DNA of 64,000 nucleotides from Dysgonomonadaceae bacterium zrk40 (GTDB taxonomy: Bacteria > Bacteroidota > Bacteroidia > Bacteroidales > Dysgonomonadaceae). Shown here piece after piece: positions 49,874 through 58,471 of the stretch. A program made the translations under genes and the position numbers. The notes under the pieces are model-generated. The model was given only the letters and a program-made list of their open reading frames with translations. It was not told where the DNA came from and searched no databases. The stretch is from positions 1,116,001 through 1,180,000 of the forward strand of contig CP070276.1 in NCBI GenBank assembly GCA_016916535.1, in the 5' to 3' direction. Within the stretch, counting starts at the first letter, position 1; every line of letters starts with the position of its first letter.

Positions 49874-52800
49874 ATGTACAAACTAAAAACATTCTTACTA
49901 TTCACTGTCATAAATCTATTCTGTTTTATGACATACGCCCAGCAGTCAGTCAAGGGCAACATTTCCGACGAATACGGAGATGCGATCATCGGCGCCAGTA
50001 TTCTGCAGAAAGGGACTACCAATGGGACCGTAACCGACATCGACGGGAATTTCTCCCTATCGGCACCAGTTGGTGCCACACTACAAATCAGCTATATCGG
50101 CTACATCACGCAGGAAGTAGAGGTTACCGGAGGAACCCTGCAAATCGTGTTGTTAGAGGATACCAAAACCCTGGATGAAGTGGTCGTCGTAGGTTTTGGC
50201 ACACAAAGGAAGGTGAACCTGACCGGAGCGGTTGGAGTTGCCACTTCTGAGGACATTGAATCAAGACCGGTAAATACGGTATCTGATGCCCTCCAGGGAC
50301 TTATTCCCGGACTCCAGCTAACACACAATGCCGGTGACATCGAATCAAACATGTCGATACGTATCCGCGGTACAGGAACCATTGGTGAGGGCTCCAGCGA
50401 CAATCCGCTTGTGTTGATCGATGGCATGGAGGGCGACATCAATCTCCTCAATCCTGAGGACGTTGAATCGATCTCGGTGCTCAAAGATGCTTCGGCCTCT
50501 TCCATCTATGGATCACGTGCTGCATTTGGTGTGGTTTTAATCACTACCAAGAAGGGACGTGAAGGCAGGACATCGGTCAACTACAACAACAGCTTCCGCC
50601 TTTCCAGCCCTATAGGCATGCCGGAGATGATGGATTCCTATACCTTTGCCAACTACTACAACCAGGGTGCATTGAACGCCGGATGGGGAGCCATCTTCAA
50701 CAATGAAACCATGAAGCGGATGATGGACTTTCAGGCTGCAGGAGGCACAAGCAGCGGTGGTTTGCTAACTGATGGCAATGTGTGGGGTAAACCGGCAGGA
50801 GACCCCTTCACTACCGGATATGCCAATACCGATTGGTACAATGAGTTGTACCGCGACAACGCGCTCTCTCAGAACCATAACCTGAGCATCAGCGGCGGAA
50901 ACGAGAAACTGAACTATTACGCCTCACTCGGATATCTCAACTACAATGGGATGCTGAACCATGGTTCTGACGGTCAGGATCGGTACAATGCCTCCGGGAA
51001 AATCAGCTCACGTCTTGCCGATTGGGTAACCTTCAACTACAGCATGCGTCTGATACGTCAGGATATGCATCGCCCCACGAACTTCGGAGGTGGCTTCTAT
51101 GAGAAGATTGGTCGACAGACATGGCCCAACCTGCCTGTCTATGACGAAAACGGGAATTATCACAACAGCAATGCTGACACCCCTGCAATGATGCTTGCGC
51201 TGGGTGGAGAACGTTTGGCTCAGACCGACAGAATCTATCAACAGGCAGCATTTATCCTGGAACCCATCAAGAATTGGAAGACTCATTTCGAATTCAACTA
51301 CAGCATCAACAACCAGGATATCCGTCAGACAAGACTCCCCTACTACAACCACGATGTACAGGGTAACGTCATTGACACCCAGGGGACTTCAAGTCTCTAC
51401 CAGGCATACCGAAAAGAGAACTACATGAACTGGAACATCTACTCCGATTATTCCTGGACCATGGATGAGTCTCACAACTTTAAAACGATGCTCGGTTTCC
51501 AGGCAGATGAACAGAAGCAGAGCTTCTTCTCTGCCACCGGCTACGGATTGCAGGCGGAAGATTTGCCGGAACTCGACCTTATATCGGGTGTTGATGGCAA
51601 GGGCGTTGAGCGTCCGGCAGAGATCTCGGGATACCGCAACCAGTGGTCGACAGCAGGTTTCTTTGGCCGTGTGAACTATGATTATGAAGGACGATACCTG
51701 GCCGAAGCAAATCTCCGGTACGATGGCTCTTCACGCTTCCGCAGAGGAAACAGATGGACCTGGTCACCCTCCTTCTCACTGGGATGGAATATTGCACAAG
51801 AAGGTTTCTGGGAAGATATGGTGGATGTAGTCAACCAACTCAAGCTGCGTGGCTCATATGGTGTGTTGGGCAACCAGAGCACCAATGCCTGGTACCCCAC
51901 TTACCGCACCATGACCATCAACCCACAGGCAGGCAGCTGGTTGCAAGGGGGGGCACGCCCCAACACTGCATGGGTGAACAACCTGGTGAGCACATCACTC
52001 ACCTGGGAAACAGTACGTACCTGGAACATCGGTCTCGATTGGGGTTTGTTCAACAACCGGCTCACCGGTTCATTCGATACTTTTGTCCGCTTCACAGACA
52101 ACATGGTGGGACCGGCAATGGAACTACCTGCAACCTTAGGTCTCTCGGCTCCCAGCTCCAACAACAGTGACCTGAAAACTGTGGGGAATGAAATCACCCT
52201 CAACTGGAGGGACAACCTATCCAATGACTTCCGCTATGGCATCACCCTCAATGTACACGATGCAAGAACCATTATCCGCAGCTATCCGGGTAACTCCACA
52301 AAATCAATCTGGAACTTCAACAATGGACGTGAGATTGGTGAAATATGGGGATATGAAACCGTTGATATCGCCAAAACACAGGAAGAGATGGACGCACATC
52401 TGGAAGCAGTGGGCGGACAAACGGCCCTCGGTTCTGAATGGTCGGCCGGAGACATCATGTATGCTGACCTTGACGGTAAACCGGGCATCAGCTCAGGAGC
52501 GGAGACACTCGACGATCATGGCGACCTGAAAGTGATTGGTAACAGTACTCCTCGCTACTTCTTTGGTGCGGATCTGTCGGCCAGCTACAAAGGATTTGAC
52601 ATGCGTGCATTCATCCAGGGAGTGGCTAAACGCGACTATTTCACCGGCAGCCCCATCTTCTGGGGCGTCACCAGCAGTCAATGGTGGTCGGCAGCACTGG
52701 GTGCCCATCAGGACTATTTCCGCCCCAACGATATAGGATTGGAGGGAAGAGTGATACCGGCCAACACCGATTCTTACTTTCCACGTCCTGTATTTGGAAC

Positions 52801-53074
52801 CAGTAAGAACCAACAAAGACAGACAAGATACCTGCAGGATGCATCATATATCCGCTTAAAAAACCTGCAGCTGGGTTACACCATCCCGGTTCATCTCACA
52901 GAGAAAGCAGGCATCTCCAACTGCCGAATGTTTGTTTCTATTGACAACCTGCTGACAGGCACAAGCCTGCTCAAGGTATTCGATCCCGAAACAATTGACG
53001 GTGGATACGAAAGCTATGGAAACGCATATCCACTGGCACGTACATTCTCTTTTGGGATTTCAACCTCATTCTAA
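49874..53074 (+). CDS. SusC/RagA-type TonB-dependent outer-membrane transporter
   Basis: Imports oligosaccharides across the outer membrane with its SusD lid. 1066 residues: signal peptide ending at TYAQQ, a carboxypeptidase-like beta domain (about 25-100, VKGNISDEYGDAIIGASILQKGTTNGTVTDIDGNFSL), a TonB-box/plug region starting DEVVVVGFGTQRKVNLTGAVG (about 97-117), and a beta-barrel to the C-terminal aromatic residue (TFSFGISTSF). Paired with the SusD gene 21 bases downstream. The specificity is not readable from sequence. Confidence 0.96.
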   Translation: MYKLKTFLLFTVINLFCFMTYAQQSVKGNISDEYGDAIIGASILQKGTTNGTVTDIDGNFSLSAPVGATLQISYIGYITQEVEVTGGTLQIVLLEDTKTLDEVVVVGFGTQRKVNLTGAVGVATSEDIESRPVNTVSDALQGLIPGLQLTHNAGDIESNMSIRIRGTGTIGEGSSDNPLVLIDGMEGDINLLNPEDVESISVLKDASASSIYGSRAAFGVVLITTKKGREGRTSVNYNNSFRLSSPIGMPEMMDSYTFANYYNQGALNAGWGAIFNNETMKRMMDFQAAGGTSSGGLLTDGNVWGKPAGDPFTTGYANTDWYNELYRDNALSQNHNLSISGGNEKLNYYASLGYLNYNGMLNHGSDGQDRYNASGKISSRLADWVTFNYSMRLIRQDMHRPTNFGGGFYEKIGRQTWPNLPVYDENGNYHNSNADTPAMMLALGGERLAQTDRIYQQAAFILEPIKNWKTHFEFNYSINNQDIRQTRLPYYNHDVQGNVIDTQGTSSLYQAYRKENYMNWNIYSDYSWTMDESHNFKTMLGFQADEQKQSFFSATGYGLQAEDLPELDLISGVDGKGVERPAEISGYRNQWSTAGFFGRVNYDYEGRYLAEANLRYDGSSRFRRGNRWTWSPSFSLGWNIAQEGFWEDMVDVVNQLKLRGSYGVLGNQSTNAWYPTYRTMTINPQAGSWLQGGARPNTAWVNNLVSTSLTWETVRTWNIGLDWGLFNNRLTGSFDTFVRFTDNMVGPAMELPATLGLSAPSSNNSDLKTVGNEITLNWRDNLSNDFRYGITLNVHDARTIIRSYPGNSTKSIWNFNNGREIGEIWGYETVDIAKTQEEMDAHLEAVGGQTALGSEWSAGDIMYADLDGKPGISSGAETLDDHGDLKVIGNSTPRYFFGADLSASYKGFDMRAFIQGVAKRDYFTGSPIFWGVTSSQWWSAALGAHQDYFRPNDIGLEGRVIPANTDSYFPRPVFGTSKNQQRQTRYLQDASYIRLKNLQLGYTIPVHLTEKAGISNCRMFVSIDNLLTGTSLLKVFDPETIDGGYESYGNAYPLARTFSFGISTSF

Positions 53075-53095
53075 TAAACGCTAAACAATACACAG

Positions 53096-55144
53096 ATGAA
53101 ACCATTTAAGTATAAATATCTATATCACATCATTCTGGCGGCAGTACTCTTTGCTGGCATCACCTCATGTGATGATTTTCTCGACAAGGAGCCCATGTCG
53201 AACATCTCTCCGGAAAAGTATTACTCTTCTGCCGCACAGCTGGATGCAATATTGATGGATCTCTATCCTCATATCCTGCCCAGCCATTCCAACTGGAGTT
53301 ACGGCATTTACGGTGAAGACAACGGTACCGACAACCAAATCGGAGTGACAGCAAACAACCGCTATACTACTGATCGATGGTTGGTACCCAATAGTGAGTC
53401 TAACAACTGGGCGTTCAACCGCATCTATCATGTGAACTTTTACCTCACACAGACGCTGGAGAAGTTTGGCGAAAGCATGGATGGATCGGAATCAGTGATC
53501 AGCGGTAACAATGCGCATGTAAAGCACTATATCGGCGAGATGTATTTCCTCCGTGCGTTGGAATATTTCAAGAAACTGCAGATGTTTGGTGATTTCCCGA
53601 TCATCACGGAGCCGTTACCCGATGACATGGAAGTTCTTGCTGAGGCCAGCAAGCGTTTCCCTCGCAACGAGGTAGCCCGATTCATCATGGATGATTTGGA
53701 CAAAGCATACACATACATGGGTGATGTGGATTTCAATACCACCCGTATCAACAAAGATGTAGCCTTGTTGCTTAAATCAAGAGTCGCACTCTTTGAGGGT
53801 ACATGGTTGAAAAATTTTAAGGGTACAGCCTTTGTGCCGGGAGGTGAAGATTGGCCGGGAACTGAACAGCATCCGAGCTACAGCTATCCCGCGGGAAGCA
53901 TCGACAACGAGGTCACCTGGTTCCTGACTCAGGCCGCTGACGCTGCCAAAACAGTGGGTGACAAGTACAAAGGGTCACTCACCCCCAATACCGGCACCGT
54001 ACAGCAATCTGAAGAGGATGCAGCCAATCCTTACTTCAACATGTTTGCCGATGAGGACCTCTCCGAATATCCGGAAGTAATGCTCTGGCGTCAGTATGCA
54101 CGGGGACTTGTCACCCACAATGTCAACGCTGCAGCAGGCAGGGGTAACTACCGCATCGGCCTCACCAGGGGCTATGTTCAGAATTTCCTGATGGCGGATG
54201 GCACACCGTTATATACCAACGGATCTTACGAAGAGGGCAACGGTTATTACATGGGTGACCAAACGATTGCAGATGTAAGAGCCAACCGGGATACCCGTTT
54301 GTCGCTCTTCCTTAAAGAACCGGGACAGAAAAACATCCTTTTTGAAGTCAACAATCCGGAAGGTACAGAAGCGGTGATGACAGAACCCTACCCTGCCATC
54401 ACACTGGGTGATTCTGAACGTGGCTACGCCACCGGTTATGCACTCCGCAAAGGGGGCTCATTGAACAAAAAGCACTACGCCAACGGAGGCGGATACACTG
54501 CTTCAATCGCATTCCGCTCTGTAGAAGCACTGCTGAACTACATCGAAGCCAGCTACCTCCTGAATGGAACAATAGATGCTACGGCTGCTGAGTATTGGAG
54601 CCTGATCCGTCAAAGAGCAGGTGTGGATCCCGACTTCAACAAGACCATCTCACTGACCGACATGAGCAAGGAAGCTGAAAACGACTGGGGCGCATTCACC
54701 GCGGGATCGGTTATCACAGACCCCACATTGTACAATATTCGTCGCGAACGACGCAGCGAGCTGCTGGCGGAAGGATTCCGCTATATGGACCTTCGCCGCT
54801 GGCGCTCTATGGATCAACTCATTGATGAACCTTATCACATGGAAGGATTCCATCTGTGGAACAGCCCCATGCAAGAGTGGTACAATGAAAGTGACCTGGT
54901 GTACAACGAGGGTACAAACTCCACCGTTTCACCTCCCGAGAAGAGTGAGTATCTGCGTCCTTTTGAACGTTACTCCGGTCAGGCCGGCTTCGAGGGATGC
55001 ACCTGGAGAATGGCCCACTATCTGGAACCGATCATGATCAAACAGTTCCTGCTCACCTCTCCAAACGGGAATGATCCCACACAGTCGACCATCTACCAAA
55101 ATCCATATTGGCCTTTGGAAGCTGGTGTTCCGGCAGTAAACTAA
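53096..55144 (+). CDS. SusD/RagB-type nutrient-binding lipoprotein
   Basis: Surface lid that captures oligosaccharides for SusC. 682 residues, signal peptide with lipobox GITSCDDFLDKEP (Cys about 25), then the SusD helical repeat fold: SPEKYYSSAAQLDAILMDLYPHI, HYIGEMYFLRALEYFKKLQMFGDFPII, and the C-terminal NIRRERRSELLAEGFRYMDLRRWRSMDQL that is diagnostic for the family. It is longer than SusD itself (551), with insertions around 270-330 and 390-440. A terminator follows, so the enzymes are in a separate unit. Confidence 0.95.
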   Translation: MKPFKYKYLYHIILAAVLFAGITSCDDFLDKEPMSNISPEKYYSSAAQLDAILMDLYPHILPSHSNWSYGIYGEDNGTDNQIGVTANNRYTTDRWLVPNSESNNWAFNRIYHVNFYLTQTLEKFGESMDGSESVISGNNAHVKHYIGEMYFLRALEYFKKLQMFGDFPIITEPLPDDMEVLAEASKRFPRNEVARFIMDDLDKAYTYMGDVDFNTTRINKDVALLLKSRVALFEGTWLKNFKGTAFVPGGEDWPGTEQHPSYSYPAGSIDNEVTWFLTQAADAAKTVGDKYKGSLTPNTGTVQQSEEDAANPYFNMFADEDLSEYPEVMLWRQYARGLVTHNVNAAAGRGNYRIGLTRGYVQNFLMADGTPLYTNGSYEEGNGYYMGDQTIADVRANRDTRLSLFLKEPGQKNILFEVNNPEGTEAVMTEPYPAITLGDSERGYATGYALRKGGSLNKKHYANGGGYTASIAFRSVEALLNYIEASYLLNGTIDATAAEYWSLIRQRAGVDPDFNKTISLTDMSKEAENDWGAFTAGSVITDPTLYNIRRERRSELLAEGFRYMDLRRWRSMDQLIDEPYHMEGFHLWNSPMQEWYNESDLVYNEGTNSTVSPPEKSEYLRPFERYSGQAGFEGCTWRMAHYLEPIMIKQFLLTSPNGNDPTQSTIYQNPYWPLEAGVPAVN

Positions 55145-55162
55145 TCGTTGAGCAATCAATGA

Positions 55163-55214
55163 GAAACGCGTAGAAAGAGTTCCTTTTGAACTCTTTCTAC
55201 GCCGTTTCAACTTT
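55163..55214 (+). terminator. Terminator of the susCD operon
   Basis: A stem of about 20 bp with a one-base bulge (55163-55182 with 55188-55208) around CTTTT, followed by AACTTTT. It separates susCD from the enzyme genes. Confidence 0.8.
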
Positions 55215-55249
55215 TATGTTTCATTTCTTCATATTACACTCTTTTTTTT

Positions 55250-55257
55250 TATCTTTG
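55250..55257 (+). promoter_or_regulatory. Promoter -7 element of the enzyme operon
   Basis: TATCTTTG matches TAnnTTTG, 80 bases before the ATG. The 26-base HTCS block is not found at the expected distance here, so this operon may be controlled otherwise. Confidence 0.5.
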
Positions 55258-55337
55258 GGTACATATGAATTTGAAGTCACGTTGAAGAAATCAATTGGCT
55301 TTCTTTTATGGTCTGACATCACATATAGCATACAAAA

Positions 55338-58300
55338 ATGAACAAAAACAAATGTGTTGCCATATTGGCGGCAATAGTTGCTCAATTAATTGTCACCGGC
55401 TGTGTATCATCAGTCAATGCGGGTGAAGAAATAAAACAACCTTTTGTTTCCAAAACCGAGGTACTCGGAATCCTCAACAAGGTAAACCAATACTGGCAAA
55501 CAAATAACCCCAACCACGGTAATGCGTTCTGGCACCGTGCGGCCTATCACACCGGCAACATGGCAGCCTATGAAGTAACGGGAAACGAGGAATTTCTCGC
55601 TTTTTCACATGCCTGGGCCGAACAGAATGAGTGGAAGGGAGCCAAATCTGACGCACGGGAAAACTGGAAATACAGCTACGGTGAGAGTGATGACTATGTG
55701 CTCTTCGGCGACTGGCAGATCTGCTTTCAAGTGTATGCTGATCTGTACAATCTTGATCCTGCTGATCATAAGATTGCCCGTGCATTGGAGGTAATGGAAT
55801 ATCAGATGGGGACACCACAGAATGACTATTGGTGGTGGGCCGACGGACTTTACATGGTGATGCCCGTGATGACGAAGCTGTATCACATTACCGGGAACAG
55901 TCTCTATCTGGAGAAATTGCACGACTATTTCACATTTGCCAGGGATCTGATGTACGATGAAGAAGCAGCACTCTTCTATCGTGACGCCAAATATATCTAC
56001 CCTGCACACAAGACAAATAACGGCAAAAAAGACTTCTGGGCCCGGGGCAACGGCTGGGTCTTTGCCGGACTGGCAAAAGTATTGAACCAACTGCCGGTAA
56101 GTGATCCTCACCGCGATGAATACATCCAAATCTACAGGGCCATGGCCTCCTCGCTGATGGCATCGCAACAGGATGAAGGTTTCTGGTCAAGGAGCCTGCT
56201 GGACCTCTCACATGCACCCGGATATGAAACAAGCGGAACCGCTTTCTTCCTCTATGGATACCTTTGGGGAATCAACAATGGCCTGCTATCGGAAAAAGAG
56301 TTTCTGCCCGTAGTGAAAAAGGGATGGGAATACCTGAGCAACATCGCACTGCAGGAGAACGGTCTGGTAGGCTTTGTGCAGCCTATCGGAGAGAGAGCAG
56401 ACCAACACCGTAATGTGGGTCCTGAGACCACTTCCGATTTCGGTGTGGGAGCTTTCCTGCTGGCCGCTTCTGAGATGGTAAAATACAGCACCGCAAAAAG
56501 TGCTTTCACCCCGGGGGCAATCTGGCGCGACGACCAGGGAAATCACATTAACGCACACGGTGGAGGCATTCTCTCTCACGAGGGCAGATACTACTGGTTT
56601 GGTGAGCACAAAGGTGAAAAGTCGAACGCTGCACACGTGGGGGTAACCTGCTACTCATCAGACGATCTATACAACTGGAAATATGAAGGGGTAGCATTAA
56701 CGGTGAGTGATGACCAGGAGAGTCCAATCGTAAAAGGAAGCACCATCGAACGTCCCAAGGTTATTTACAATGTCAAAACAGGTAAGTTTGTGATGTATTT
56801 TCACCTGGAACTCAAAGGTAGGGGATATGAAGCGGCCCATGTGGCAGTCGCGGTCAGCGACGAGGTCATGGGCCCTTATCAACTGGTTAAAAACGGGAGG
56901 GTAAACGCGGGTGTATGGCCCATGAATATGACGGAGGAACAACGCAATTCGACTGTGCAGCCTTCCGACTTTGAAGACTGGTGGACTCCCGAATGGATGG
57001 AGGCCCTGAAAGATGGCTTGCTTGTTCGCCGCGATTTTGAAGGGGGCCAGATGTCGCGTGACATGACCCTCTTTGTGGACGATGATGAGAAGGCATACCA
57101 TATCTACGCTTCAGAAGAAAATCTCACCCTCCACATCGCTGAATTAACGGACGATTATCTTGATCACTCGGGAAACTACGTGCGGGTAGAACCGGGTGGA
57201 CACAACGAGGCCCCGGCAATCTTCAAAAAAGATGGACGCTATTTCATGATAACATCGGGCTGCACGGGATGGGCGCCGAATGCGGCGCGTCTGCTGACTG
57301 CCGATCACATCATGGGGCCATGGACATTGCATCCGAACCCTGCTCGCGGAGATGATGCCGATCTCACTTTTCATTCGCAAAGCACCTTCATCATACCGCT
57401 ACAGGGAAAGAAAGATGCTTATATATTCATGGCCGATCGTTGGAAACCCGACACCCCTATAGATGGCAGATACATATGGCTGCCGGTTCTATTTGAAGAT
57501 GGGCTTCCTGTTCTCAAATGGTTTGATGAGTGGGATTTAACCATTTTTGACGAGCTCACACCCGATTCTTCGGCCCCTGAAGAAATTGAAGGATACAACT
57601 TGGTGTGGCACGATGAATTCAACCAGGAAGGCACACCAGACCCGGCTGTATGGTCATTTGAAGAGGGTTTCGTACGCAACCATGAACTGCAGTGGTACCA
57701 GCAGGAGAATGCTCTTTGCCGTGACGGCCGACTCATCATCACCGGTCGCAGGGAGAAGAAAAACAACCCTCTCTTTGAAGCAGGAAGCAACGATTGGCGC
57801 AGCAGCAGGGAAGAGATTCAATATAGCTCCTCATCCATCAAAACAATGGGTAAGAAAGAATTTCAATATGGGCGTTTCGAGATACGGGCAAAGATTCCAA
57901 CAGCCAGTGGCTCCTGGCCGGCTATCTGGACACTCGGTTCGGAGAAGGAGTGGCCCTCAAACGGAGAGATCGACATCATGGAATATTACCGCATTGAGGG
58001 AGAACCCCATATCCTGGCCAACGCAGCCTGGGGTACAGAGGAGCGATTCAAGGCCAAATGGGACAGCTCCGCTACACCCTTTACCCATTTCACCAAAAAG
58101 GATCCTCACTGGGCAGACAAATACCATATCTGGCGTATGGATTGGGATGAAGAGACCATTCAACTGTACCTCGATGATGAACTGCTCAACGAGATCGATC
58201 TTTCTGAAACTGTGAACGGGTCACTCGGTGATTTCAGAAACCCGTTCAAACAACCCCATTATCTGTTGTTAAACCTGGCAATTGGAGGACAACACGGCGG

Positions 58301-58370
58301 TGTTCCCGATGATTCGGCATTTCCCCTCCACTATGAGATCGATTACGTAAGGGTGTATCAAAAGAATTAA
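55338..58370 (+). CDS. Three-domain lipoprotein enzyme: GH105 - GH43 - GH16
   Basis: 1010 residues with a lipoprotein signal (LIVTGC, Cys22). Residues about 38-390 form a GH105 (unsaturated glucuronyl/rhamnogalacturonyl hydrolase) barrel with Asp169 in WWWADGLYM, the position of the GH105 catalytic Asp. About 390-750 are a GH43-like propeller with GNHINAHGGGILSHEGRYYWFGEH, resembling the GH43_24/34 group that holds exo-beta-1,3-galactanases. About 752-1010 are a GH16 jelly roll with the catalytic EIDIME (Glu877, Asp879, Glu882). I see no frameshift or internal start between parts, so this is a true fusion. Likely action: removal of unsaturated uronic acid caps, exo-galactanase and endo-glucanase/galactanase cuts on one chain; substrate inferred. 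Confidence 0.85.
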   Translation: MNKNKCVAILAAIVAQLIVTGCVSSVNAGEEIKQPFVSKTEVLGILNKVNQYWQTNNPNHGNAFWHRAAYHTGNMAAYEVTGNEEFLAFSHAWAEQNEWKGAKSDARENWKYSYGESDDYVLFGDWQICFQVYADLYNLDPADHKIARALEVMEYQMGTPQNDYWWWADGLYMVMPVMTKLYHITGNSLYLEKLHDYFTFARDLMYDEEAALFYRDAKYIYPAHKTNNGKKDFWARGNGWVFAGLAKVLNQLPVSDPHRDEYIQIYRAMASSLMASQQDEGFWSRSLLDLSHAPGYETSGTAFFLYGYLWGINNGLLSEKEFLPVVKKGWEYLSNIALQENGLVGFVQPIGERADQHRNVGPETTSDFGVGAFLLAASEMVKYSTAKSAFTPGAIWRDDQGNHINAHGGGILSHEGRYYWFGEHKGEKSNAAHVGVTCYSSDDLYNWKYEGVALTVSDDQESPIVKGSTIERPKVIYNVKTGKFVMYFHLELKGRGYEAAHVAVAVSDEVMGPYQLVKNGRVNAGVWPMNMTEEQRNSTVQPSDFEDWWTPEWMEALKDGLLVRRDFEGGQMSRDMTLFVDDDEKAYHIYASEENLTLHIAELTDDYLDHSGNYVRVEPGGHNEAPAIFKKDGRYFMITSGCTGWAPNAARLLTADHIMGPWTLHPNPARGDDADLTFHSQSTFIIPLQGKKDAYIFMADRWKPDTPIDGRYIWLPVLFEDGLPVLKWFDEWDLTIFDELTPDSSAPEEIEGYNLVWHDEFNQEGTPDPAVWSFEEGFVRNHELQWYQQENALCRDGRLIITGRREKKNNPLFEAGSNDWRSSREEIQYSSSSIKTMGKKEFQYGRFEIRAKIPTASGSWPAIWTLGSEKEWPSNGEIDIMEYYRIEGEPHILANAAWGTEERFKAKWDSSATPFTHFTKKDPHWADKYHIWRMDWDEETIQLYLDDELLNEIDLSETVNGSLGDFRNPFKQPHYLLLNLAIGGQHGGVPDDSAFPLHYEIDYVRVYQKN

Positions 58371-58471
58371 CCATTGAAAGCTGTTGCGGACACCTTTTAA
58401 GAACTTAGATGTAATTGCTTATCGTTGCCATACAAATATTCACCATTAGACCAATTCAAACAAACAATCGC

